DNA from: Hyphomicrobiales bacterium
GTDB lineage: Bacteria > Pseudomonadota > Alphaproteobacteria > Rhizobiales > Kaistiaceae
Assembly (NCBI GenBank): GCA_017305815.1
Contig: JAFKJZ010000234.1
Coordinates: 1-5,474 of the forward strand
Direction of reading: 5' to 3'
Length of the DNA stretch: 5,474 nt
Part shown: positions 1 through 5,474 of the stretch, piece by piece
Layout: every line of letters starts with the position of its first letter
How positions within the stretch are numbered: the first letter of the stretch is position 1
Notes under the pieces: generated by a model
Told to the model about the DNA's origin: nothing
The model's database searches: none
Seen by the model: only the letters and a program-made list of their open reading frames with translations
Made by a program: the position numbers and the translations under genes

Positions 1-336
1 ATAGACGAGGTCCCACATCATCGCGACCACCTGCTCGCGGTCGATCTCTTCGAGCTGCGATTTCAGCACGCTGGTGAAGCGGTAGAAGTCGACCGCCTCG
101 TCGTCGGCCTGCTCGGCGGCGCGCATGAGGTCGTCGGTCGCCTCCTCGTCGAGGCCGAAGCGCGCCTTGAGCAGGTCGTGCAGGCGGACGCGCTCCGCTT
201 CGGAGACCTCACCGTCGACGGCGACGACGTGGTAGAGCAGCGCCGCCGCGGCCAGGCGGTGGTCATTCTCGCCGAAACGCCGGGCCGGCGCCTCGCCGGT
301 CAGCTCCGCGATGAAGTTGCGAAGAACGTTGAGCAT
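1..336 (-). CDS. TerB-like family protein, 3' end outside the window
   Basis: The open frame runs from the ATG at 336-334 to the window edge without a stop, giving 112 codons and lacking the C-terminus. The start is supported by a strong Shine-Dalgarno, GGAGGA, five bases before the ATG. The protein begins MLNVLRNFIAELTGE and is acidic and apparently all-helical. Around residues 27-49 it has HRLAAAALLYHVVAVDGEVSEAER, split here as HRLAAAALLYHVVA then VDGEVSEAER. An 'alanine-rich helix, then V-DG-x-S-x-x-E' pattern is characteristic of TerB/DjlA-type helical domains, whose acidic residues bind metal in some members. Full-length TerB-like proteins are usually about 140-150 residues, so roughly a quarter is missing. 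The family is named after tellurite resistance, but stand-alone members are mostly uncharacterised, and no ter operon partner is visible. Family assignment is by motif only; the function is unknown. Confidence 0.75.
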   Translation of the reverse strand, partial: MLNVLRNFIAELTGEAPARRFGENDHRLAAAALLYHVVAVDGEVSEAERVRLHDLLKARFGLDEEATDDLMRAAEQADDEAVDFYRFTSVLKSQLEEIDREQVVAMMWDLVY

Positions 337-534
337 CCAATTCCTCCAGGCAACCGACTCGAACGCCGATTCGGTCGTCGTGACGTCCCAAGCTGCATGA
401 GATTAAGGCATGGATAGGAAAGTGGCGCGCGACATGCCGTCGCCGGGCAGAATCGAGACTGGGCCGCCGCGGAATCGCCCGAATCCAGCCGAGTAGCAGG
501 CCGACAGCGCCACACTCGGGCAAAGTAAACGGCC

Positions 535-570
535 CACAAAAACAAACCGCCGACCTTTTGGGCCGGCGGC
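535..570 (-). terminator. Intrinsic terminator, minus strand
   Basis: Bases 547-555 (CCGCCGACC) pair with 561-569 (GGCCGGCGG), forming a 9-position stem with one A-C mismatch and a 5-base loop. Read on the minus strand, the stem is followed at once by TTTGTTTTTG, a good U-rich tail. On the plus strand the stem is followed by TAAACC, so it works only leftward. The infA hairpin lies about 400 bases further upstream, so this terminator suggests a separate leftward transcript from the AT-rich stretch, or backup termination of the cold-shock operon. Confidence 0.65.
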
Positions 571-814
571 TAAACCATAACTTAAGAAGAATAATTCTTC
601 GCCCGAACCAAAAAAAACTCGAGCTCATCAATTCTAACTACAACTGCGTATCCAATAAGATTCGAATACACTTCTAACCGGGAAGCTCCCGAATGCGTCG
701 AGAGAGAAGGCGACTTAAGATTTGGTGAATCGTCTGCCCCCGCGACAAGAAAAGAATATGGTCTTCTGCGGCAGGACGCAAGCGGGTTTTGCCCTCCAGG
801 CGCCACATTTTCAC

Positions 815-845
815 AACCCGCCGAATTTCGGCCCAATTTGGGGTT
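815..845. promoter_or_regulatory. Two abutting 11-bp palindromes, candidate operator
   Basis: Two perfect palindromes lie end to end: CCGAATTTCGG at 821-831 and CCCAATTTGGG at 832-842. They share the form CC-S-AATTT-S-GG, and their centres are exactly 11 bp apart, about one helical turn. An outer inverted repeat, AACCC (815-819) and GGGTT (841-845), brackets them. One-base loops cannot form RNA hairpins, so a DNA-level binding site is more likely than an RNA element. The regulator and the regulated gene are unknown; the nearest candidate is a leftward transcript through 580-800. Confidence 0.3.
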
Positions 846-945
846 AATCCGAGGAAACCATACTAGGGTTAGTAAAAGGTTGAGAAAAGCGGCCTCGCCG
901 GACCGGATCGAGCCCCGGCGAAGCCGGCCACCCGAGCCCGCCGTC

Positions 946-971
946 CGCCGGCCAAAAAGAAAGGGCCGGCG
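946..971 (-). terminator. Hairpin after infA, possible operon terminator
   Basis: CGCCGGCC (946-953) and GGCCGGCG (964-971) form a perfect 8-bp stem around a 10-base loop that reads CTTTCTTTTT on the minus strand. It begins 46 bases beyond the infA stop. The T-run is inside the loop, not after the stem, so this is not a textbook intrinsic terminator. A smaller hairpin on the minus strand, CGCGA-GCAA-TCGCG (about 972-985), lies 7 bases before the same T-run and is an alternative terminator fold. Confidence 0.35.
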
Positions 972-1016
972 CGATTGCTCGCGTCGACCCTCATGATCTT
1001 CACCTGGCGTCGGATG

Positions 1017-1298
1017 TCAGCGTCGACGTGCCGCGCCACCGCGGAAGGGCGGCCTGGGTGCTTGCGGTGCAAGCGGTTCGCCCTTGTGCCGGAAAACCAG
1101 TCGCGCCCGATCGAGATCGGATGGCGTCATCTCGACGGTTACGCGGTCGCCCGCCAGCGTCTTGATCCGGTTCTTCTTCATCCGGCCTGCGGTGTAGGCG
1201 ACGACGACATGCCCGTTCTCGAGTTCCACGCGGAACTTGGCGTCGGGCAGGACCTCGACGACCGTACCCTCGAATTCGAGCGCTTCTTCCTTCGCCAT
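1017..1298 (-). CDS. infA: Translation initiation factor IF-1 paralogue with basic C-terminal extension
   Basis: A 93-residue protein starting [22 protein letters not shown]-1 binds the ribosomal A site of the 30S subunit in the cytoplasm and assists IF-2/IF-3 during initiation. Residues 5-72 form the S1-type OB fold, with the family signatures FRVELENGH (22-30), [11 protein letters not shown] (36-46) and [11 protein letters not shown] (49-59). The usual bacterial IF-1 is about 72 residues. This one continues about 21 more with a Pro/Arg-rich tail ending RGGAARRR. The normally conserved Tyr of the MTPYDL motif is Ser (S60). The ATG is 10 bases after the cspA stop, and the ribosome site AAGGA overlaps that stop codon (TAAGGA), suggesting coupled translation. 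The extension, the substitution and the cold-shock context suggest a second copy, with a canonical infA expected elsewhere in the genome; that last point is inference. Confidence 0.92.
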   Translation of the reverse strand: MAKEEALEFEGTVVEVLPDAKFRVELENGHVVVAYTAGRMKKNRIKTLAGDRVTVEMTPSDLDRARLVFRHKGEPLAPQAPRPPFRGGAARRR

Positions 1299-1308
1299 GT
1301 GTCGTTCC

Positions 1309-1515
1309 TTACGAGACCTTCAGTTCCGTCGCGGACGTCTTGCCGCGACGGTCGGTCTCGAGCTCGTACGAGATCTTGGCGCCGTCGCGCAGCGTCGACA
1401 GACCAGCGCGCTCAACGGCGCTGATGTGCACGAACACGTCCTGACCACCCTGGTCCGGCTGGATAAAACCGTAACCCTTGGTCGCATTGAACCACTTAAC
1501 TGTACCCGTCGCCAT
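1309..1515 (-). CDS. cspA: Cold-shock protein, CspA family
   Basis: A 68-residue single cold-shock domain, the normal length for CspA. It binds single-stranded RNA/DNA and acts as an RNA chaperone in the cytoplasm. Visible features: [12 protein letters not shown] at 7-18, containing RNP1 (KGYGFI), and DVFVHIS at 26-32, containing RNP2, both with the aromatic residues that stack on nucleic acid. The ATG at 1515-1513 was chosen over an upstream in-frame ATG at 1602. It has AAGGAG six bases ahead, starts at the family N-terminus ([10 protein letters not shown]), and does not overlap the helicase gene. It lies 53 bases after the helicase stop, with a hairpin in that gap, and 10 bases before infA. 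Expression is probably shared with the helicase transcript, possibly with extra mRNA from processing at the hairpin. Confidence 0.95.
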   Translation of the reverse strand: MATGTVKWFNATKGYGFIQPDQGGQDVFVHISAVERAGLSTLRDGAKISYELETDRRGKTSATELKVS

Positions 1516-1550
1516 GGAAATCTCCTTCAGTCTGGCGGTAGAGAACTTTG

Positions 1551-1568
1551 CTAACGACGTTCCCGTCG

Positions 1569-1572
<4 letters not shown>
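1551..1572 (-). other. Intercistronic hairpin at the helicase stop codon
   Basis: On the minus-strand mRNA, CGACG-GGAA-CGTCG forms a 5-bp GC-rich stem closed by a GGAA (GNRA-type) tetraloop. The stem extends outward through A-U, G-U, U-A and U-G pairs to about 9 bp, and the outer part contains the helicase TGA (1571-1569). No U-tract follows, so it is not a terminator. It could stabilise or delimit the 3' end of the helicase message, or mark a processing point that lets cspA-infA accumulate separately. Confidence 0.45.
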
Positions 1573-2833
<1,261 letters not shown>

Positions 2834-2837
<4 letters not shown>

Positions 2838-2887
2838 GAAGAAAGCCTAATTGTGCGAATACCACCCGGTACTCGACTTCTAGCCAT
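2834..2887 (-). CDS. Candidate 17-codon leader peptide overlapping the helicase start
   Basis: In the helicase leader an ATG at 2887-2885 opens a frame encoding MARSRVPGGIRTIRLSS. Its TGA (2836-2834) overlaps the helicase TTG (2837-2835) in a TTGA junction, the same geometry as coupled ATGA pairs. The helicase start has no clear ribosome site of its own, so terminating ribosomes could reinitiate there. The leader ORF also lacks a strong Shine-Dalgarno, and a frame this short can arise by chance. A second mini-frame, MAGHDPVL, lies upstream at 2932-2906. The coding status of both is uncertain. Confidence 0.3.
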
Positions 2888-2973
2888 GACCCACGCGCGA
2901 CAGGATCAGAGGACGGGGTCGTGTCCCGCCATTTCCAGCGAGATGGAGCCACCGAATCTCGTGTGGCACAGCG

Positions 2974-2988
2974 CGATCACGATGATCG
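2974..2988. promoter_or_regulatory. 15-bp dyad at the predicted helicase transcript start
   Basis: CGATCA (2974-2979), CGA, TGATCG (2983-2988) is a perfect 6-bp inverted repeat with a 3-base centre. It begins 9 bases downstream of the proposed -10 on the minus strand, so it covers about +2 to +16. It could be a repressor operator or a hairpin at the very 5' end of the leader mRNA. Confidence 0.3.
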
Positions 2989-2996
2989 TCGCCGCG

Positions 2997-3025
2997 TATA
3001 TGCAGGTTCGACGCGGAAAAAGCAA
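2997..3025 (-). promoter_or_regulatory. Candidate housekeeping-sigma promoter of the helicase-cspA-infA operon
   Basis: Read on the minus strand, TTGCTT (3025-3020) and CATATA (3002-2997) are separated by 17 bases, a good match in spacing and a fair match in sequence to a sigma-70 type promoter. Transcription would start near 2990 and give a leader of about 150 bases before the TTG. Long leaders are usual for cold-shock mRNAs. This is predicted from sequence alone; no other pair in the region looked better. Confidence 0.4.
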
Positions 3026-3144
3026 ATGAAAAGTCGCCGCCCCGCAGAAGAAGCCGCCGGATCGCGACGGAAGGGTCTTCGTTCCGGTTGCCTCTGCCGT
3101 GCTTCTGTGCAGAGTGCATATTCTCTCATCCCCCAAGTGATCTC

Positions 3145-4089
3145 ATGTCCGCCACCAGCCCCGCCGCTACCGTCCGCCCGCTCTCCGGCCCCCTCCTCGG
3201 CATCGCCCTGATGGTACTGGGCATCCTGCTCTACTCCGTCAACGACACGCTCGGCAAATGGCTGGTCGGCACCTATTCGGTCGGCATGATCCTGCTGATC
3301 CGCTCGCTGGCGGCGCTCCTCGTCATGCTGCCGGTGATCTGCCGCGACAATGGCGTGCGCCAGCTCGCCAAGGCGCCGCGCCCCTGGATGCAGCTGCTGC
3401 GCGTCGGGGTCATCACCGGCGAGATCGGCTTCTTCTACTGGGCGGTGTCGCTGCTGCCGCTCGCCGACGTGATGACCTATTACCTCGCCGGACCGATCTA
3501 TGTGACGGCGCTGTCGGCGCTGCTGCTGAAGGAAAAGGTCGACGGCCCGCGCTGGGCGGCGATCCTCGCCGGCTTCGTCGGCGTGCTGATCGTGCTGCAG
3601 CCCTCGTCCGACAGCCTGAGCTGGGGCGCGCTGATCGCGATCGGCGGCAGCCTGTTCTTCGCCGCGCTGATGATCGTCACCCGCCAGCTGCGCGGCACGC
3701 CGGACAAGACGCTGCTGACCTTCTCGACGGTGAGCACGTTGCTCGTCGGCGCGGTGATCGCGCCGTTCAGCTGGGTGACGCCGACGACGATCGACTTCGG
3801 CCTGCTCGGCCTGCTCGGCGTCGTCGCGCTGATGGCGCAGTTCTGCGTCACCCGCTCGCTCAAGCTGGCGCCCGCCTCGGTGGTGGTTCCCTACCAGTAT
3901 ACGATGCTGATCTGGGCCGTCGTGTTCGGCTATTTCGTATTCGGCGACCAGCCCAAGGTGTCGATGCTGATCGGCGCCGCGATCATCATCGCCTCGGGCC
4001 TGTTCATCTTCATGCGCGAGCAGCGCGAGACGAGGAACAAGGCCGGCGAGACGATCGCCGAAGAAGTCGGCGACAACGTCCCCGGCTAG
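3145..4089 (+). CDS. DMT superfamily transporter with two EamA domains
   Basis: A 314-residue inner-membrane protein with about ten hydrophobic segments, at roughly 14-33, 44-64, 83-102, 107-127, 136-152, 159-178, 189-209, 215-235, 250-267 and 270-290. This is the two-times-five arrangement of EamA proteins at the expected length. Characteristic patches include an early NDTLGKW after helix 1 (33-39), the PLADVMTYYLAGPIYVTALS region at helix 4, LLKEKV after it (127-132), and the second-half equivalent APASVVVPYQYTMLIWAV (242-259) followed by FGDQP. The tail from 291 is charged and cytoplasmic. The ATG at 3145 is preferred over an in-frame TTG at 3088, which would add 19 atypical residues; the ribosome site is weak (AAGTGA). 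EamA members export or import amino acids, nucleosides, vitamins such as riboflavin, or S-adenosylmethionine; the substrate cannot be read here. It is divergent from the helicase operon and separated by a hairpin from the next gene, so it is probably monocistronic. Confidence 0.88.
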   Translation: MSATSPAATVRPLSGPLLGIALMVLGILLYSVNDTLGKWLVGTYSVGMILLIRSLAALLVMLPVICRDNGVRQLAKAPRPWMQLLRVGVITGEIGFFYWAVSLLPLADVMTYYLAGPIYVTALSALLLKEKVDGPRWAAILAGFVGVLIVLQPSSDSLSWGALIAIGGSLFFAALMIVTRQLRGTPDKTLLTFSTVSTLLVGAVIAPFSWVTPTTIDFGLLGLLGVVALMAQFCVTRSLKLAPASVVVPYQYTMLIWAVVFGYFVFGDQPKVSMLIGAAIIIASGLFIFMREQRETRNKAGETIAEEVGDNVPG

Positions 4090-4107
4090 CCCGCAACGAT
4101 GCTTCCG

Positions 4108-4131
4108 GCGCGCCGAAAAAGGCCGGCGCGC
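4108..4131 (+). terminator. GC-rich hairpin after the transporter, possible terminator
   Basis: GCGCGCCG (4108-4115) pairs perfectly with CGGCGCGC (4124-4131) around the loop AAAAAGGC. It lies 18 bases after the transporter stop, where a terminator would be expected. No U-tract follows on the plus strand, so termination may be weak or factor-assisted, and some read-through into the downstream gene is possible. Confidence 0.4.
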
Positions 4132-4163
4132 TCACGATTGCGTGTTGGAAAAGGTCATAGCGG

Positions 4164-4235
4164 CGCCGCAATTGCGGCGGGAGATCCGCACTCCGGATGG
4201 CGCCCGATCCCGAGGCACCGGCTTTTCCGGAGCCT
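4164..4235 (+). promoter_or_regulatory. Cluster of three dyads in the leader of the acetyltransferase-peptidase gene
   Basis: Three inverted repeats follow one another before the ATG at 4253. The first is a perfect 16-bp palindrome CGCCGCAATTGCGGCG (4164-4179). The second is ATCCG-CACTC-CGGAT (4184-4198). The third is AGGC-A-CCGG, loop CTTTT, CCGG-A-GCCT (4213-4235), a stem of eight pairs with one A-A mismatch. The last ends 17 bases before the start codon. The palindrome could be an operator, while the other two can form RNA hairpins. It matches no riboswitch class that I recognise. Confidence 0.35.
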
Positions 4236-4252
4236 ATTGCGGATCGATCGAA

Positions 4253-5398
4253 ATGGGCGTTCCATCGCGCCTCGTGAGTGCCGTCGACGCCCCATCGCCT
4301 CCCGTGTTCACCGTGCGCCCCGCACTGGCCGCCGATGTCGACGGGCTGGTCGCGATCGAGACCGCCGCCTTCGAAACGGACCGGATCGCGCGGCGCAGCT
4401 TCCGCAAGCTGGTCGAGGCGCCGACCGCCGCCATCACCGTCGCAGCGCTGCCCGGCGGCAGGTTGATCGGCTACGCGCTGCTGCTGTTTCGCGCCGGCAC
4501 CGGCATGGCGCGGCTCTATTCGATCGCCGTCGTTCCCGAGCAGCGCGGCAGCGGCGCCGGCACGGCGCTGATGGCAGAAGCCGAGCGGGTCGCCTACGCC
4601 CGCGACCGCCTGCTGCTGCGGCTCGAGGTGCGCGAGGACAATGCCCGCGGCATCCGCCTCTATGAACGGCTCGGCTATCGCCGCATCGGCCGCTATCTCG
4701 ACTATTACGAGGACCACGCCAACGCGCTGCGCTACGAGAAGCGGCTGCGCGGCGACGCCCAGACCACCGCCGTCCGCTATTACGAGCAGACCACCGATTT
4801 CACCTGCGGCCCCTGCTGCGTGATGATGGCGCTCGGCCATTTCCGCAAGGACTACGCCCTCGGCCCGGTCGAGGAGATCAAGCTGTGGCGCCAGGCGACG
4901 ACCGTGTTCATGATGGCCGGACTCGGCGGCTGCGACCCGCACGGGCTGGCCGTTTCCGCCGCGCGCAATGGCCTCTCGGCCAGCGTGCATGTCAGCCGTG
5001 AGGGCTCGCTGTTCCTGGAATCGGTGCGCGATCCCGAGAAGCGCCGCGTCATGGAGCTGGCACAGGAGGATTTCCGCCGCCAGACCATCGCCTTCGAGAT
5101 CCCGATCGCCTATCGGCCGCTCGACGTGGCGGCGATCCGGGCGGGGCTGGCCGAGGGCGCGCTCGTGATCGTGCTGATCTCGGCCTACCGGATGTTCGGC
5201 AAGAAGGTGCCGCACTGGGTGCTGGTGGTCGGCGACGACGGCCGCCATCTCTTCGTGCACGACCCCTGGGTCGAGGACCGCGAGCACGAAACCCATGCCG
5301 ACGCGGCCAACCTGCCGATCCCCTACGCCGATTTCGAGCGCATGGCGCGCTGGGGGCGGGAACCGTTGCGCGCCGCCGTCGTTCTGAGACCGAGGTGA
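4253..5398 (+). CDS. GNAT N-acetyltransferase fused to a C39-like cysteine peptidase
   Basis: A 381-residue two-domain protein. Residues about 18-165 are a RimI-like GNAT fold that uses acetyl-CoA: FTVRPALAADVDGL at the start, the acetyl-CoA loop VVPEQRGSGAGTAL (93-106), and NARGIRLYERLGY (130-142). Residues about 175-381 are a papain-fold, C39-like peptidase (formerly DUF3335): oxyanion Gln179, Cys185 in TDFTCGPCC (spacing Q-x5-C), His321 in VPHWVLVVGDD and Asp337 in VHDPW, so the catalytic set looks intact. No signal peptide or membrane segment was seen, so it is likely cytoplasmic. The ATG at 4253 is chosen because an in-frame GTG at 4142 would add 37 atypical residues through the dyad region. 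A GTG at 4274 is also possible, and the ribosome site is weak. The stop lies 3 bases before the RimK-like gene. Such fusions next to RimK-like ATP-grasp genes are a recurring pair thought to act in peptide synthesis or modification; the substrate is unknown. Confidence 0.9.
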   Translation: MGVPSRLVSAVDAPSPPVFTVRPALAADVDGLVAIETAAFETDRIARRSFRKLVEAPTAAITVAALPGGRLIGYALLLFRAGTGMARLYSIAVVPEQRGSGAGTALMAEAERVAYARDRLLLRLEVREDNARGIRLYERLGYRRIGRYLDYYEDHANALRYEKRLRGDAQTTAVRYYEQTTDFTCGPCCVMMALGHFRKDYALGPVEEIKLWRQATTVFMMAGLGGCDPHGLAVSAARNGLSASVHVSREGSLFLESVRDPEKRRVMELAQEDFRRQTIAFEIPIAYRPLDVAAIRAGLAEGALVIVLISAYRMFGKKVPHWVLVVGDDGRHLFVHDPWVEDREHETHADAANLPIPYADFERMARWGREPLRAAVVLRPR

Positions 5399-5401
5399 GC
5401 C

Positions 5402-5474
5402 ATGGTGGATTGGGTGATCCTGGTCGACGCGGCCAAGGACTTTCCGAATGAAGACACGCCGCACAAGGTGATCT
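5402..5474 (+). CDS. Start of a RimK-like ATP-grasp ligase, truncated by the window
   Basis: The first 24 codons read MVDWVILVDAAKDFP then NEDTPHKVI before the window ends. The ATG is preceded by GAGGTGA, which overlaps the stop codon of the upstream gene, so the two are probably co-translated. The short strand-like opening (DWVILVD) followed by KDFPNEDTPHKVI resembles the N-terminal RLAN domain found on RimK-like ATP-grasp proteins, which typically follow a GNAT-peptidase fusion. RimK-type enzymes join an amino acid (often glutamate) to a carboxylate using ATP. The catalytic ATP-grasp domain is not in the window, so the call rests on the N-terminus plus the neighbour. Confidence 0.6.
   Translation, partial: MVDWVILVDAAKDFPNEDTPHKVI

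Larger units (their letters stand above)
337..1016. other. 680-base intergenic region with an AT-rich island
   Basis: No frame on either strand reads like a conserved protein. 337-530 should hold the 5' region and promoter of the TerB-like gene; no convincing -35/-10 pair was found there. 571-880 is clearly AT-richer than its surroundings and includes an A8 run (610-617), a 15-base near-palindrome GAAGAATAATTCTTC (586-600) and a small hairpin CGGGA-AGC-TCCCG (679-691). A minus-strand frame at 582-836 (84 codons, TTG start) ends 12 bases before the terminator at 535-570. Its second half is protein-like (SNLIGYAVVVRIDELEFF), but the first half is not, and no ribosome site was seen. A small RNA or ORFan transcript on the minus strand is therefore possible but unproven. 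Near the right end a hairpin CCGGC-GAA-GCCGG lies at 915-927. Confidence 0.6.
2838..3144. promoter_or_regulatory. Divergent control region between helicase operon and transporter
   Basis: About 300 bases lie between the TTG of the leftward helicase and the ATG of the rightward transporter, with no conserved protein-coding frame. The left half is the predicted helicase leader, containing two mini-ORFs. On the transporter side there is an AT-rich TGCATATTCT (3115-3124) that could serve as a -10, but no good -35 was found at the right distance. A 6-bp inverted repeat with an 11-base spacer, CTCTGC (3092-3097) and GCAGAG (3109-3114), overlaps this area and might bind a regulator. Confidence 0.45.

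Noticed and set aside
263..631. A 122-codon minus-strand frame upstream of the TerB-like gene
   Set aside because: It overlaps the well-supported TerB-like start with its strong ribosome site, runs through the terminator hairpin, and has no recognisable protein pattern.
659..667. GATTCGAAT, resembling a tRNA T-loop
   Set aside because: The flanking bases do not pair into a T-stem and no acceptor, D or anticodon arms could be assembled on either strand.
844..858. TTAA-N7-AAAC, resembling a CtrA binding site
   Set aside because: The second half-site does not match TTAA, so the match to TTAA-N7-TTAA is too poor to report.
3088..3144. TTG start extending the transporter by 19 residues
   Set aside because: There is no good ribosome site, the added cysteine-rich residues are atypical for EamA proteins, and it overlaps the likely promoter.
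3258..4160. A 300-codon plus-strand frame inside the transporter
   Set aside because: It is an Arg/Ala-rich shadow of the transporter gene in another frame, while the transporter frame shows ten membrane segments.
4142..4252. GTG start extending the acetyltransferase-peptidase by 37 residues
   Set aside because: The added residues are unlike GNAT N-termini and would run through the dyad cluster. It is not excluded, but the ATG at 4253 is better.
4099..4665. A 188-codon plus-strand frame that might encode a precursor peptide
   Set aside because: It is an Arg-rich shadow frame running through the hairpin and into the acetyltransferase gene, with no ribosome site or leader-core pattern.
4010..5464. 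A 484-codon open frame on the minus strand
   Set aside because: It is antisense to the acetyltransferase-peptidase gene, which has clear motifs. The antisense product is a low-complexity His/Arg/Ala/Gly sequence typical of shadow frames in GC-rich DNA.

Overview
The window is GC-rich chromosomal DNA that most resembles an alphaproteobacterium, probably Hyphomicrobiales (Rhizobiales). The pointers are the RhlE-type helicase, CspA and extended IF-1 set, the very GC-rich third codon positions, and AT-richer gaps containing GANTC sites. The genus cannot be fixed from this sequence. No mobile element, CRISPR array, tRNA or rRNA was seen.

Layout: (1) 1-336, minus strand: 5' part of a TerB-like gene that runs out of the window. 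(2) 337-1016: a 680-base gap with no convincing protein gene. It holds an AT-rich island, an intrinsic terminator pointing left, two abutting 11-bp palindromes and a run of GANTC sites. (3) 1017-2837, minus strand: a three-gene cold-adaptation operon in the order DEAD-box RNA helicase (rhlE-like, TTG start), cspA, and a C-terminally extended IF-1 paralogue. It has a roughly 150-base leader, a leader ORF overlapping the helicase start, and a hairpin at the helicase stop. (4) 2838-3144: divergent control region. (5) 3145-4089, plus strand: a ten-helix DMT/EamA transporter. (6) 4090-4252: a gap with a hairpin after the transporter, then a run of dyads. (7) 4253-5398, plus strand: a fusion of a GNAT acetyltransferase and a C39-like papain-fold peptidase. 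(8) 5402-5474: the first 24 codons of what looks like a RimK-like ATP-grasp ligase, cut by the window edge.

How the genes work together: the minus-strand operon combines RNA unwinding (helicase), RNA chaperoning (CspA) and initiation support (IF-1), which fits keeping translation going in the cold. At the right end, the acetyltransferase-peptidase fusion and the following ligase are only 3 bases apart and are probably translationally coupled. This pairing is known from comparative genomics as a conserved but functionally unresolved module thought to make or modify peptides. It is the least understood and most interesting system here.
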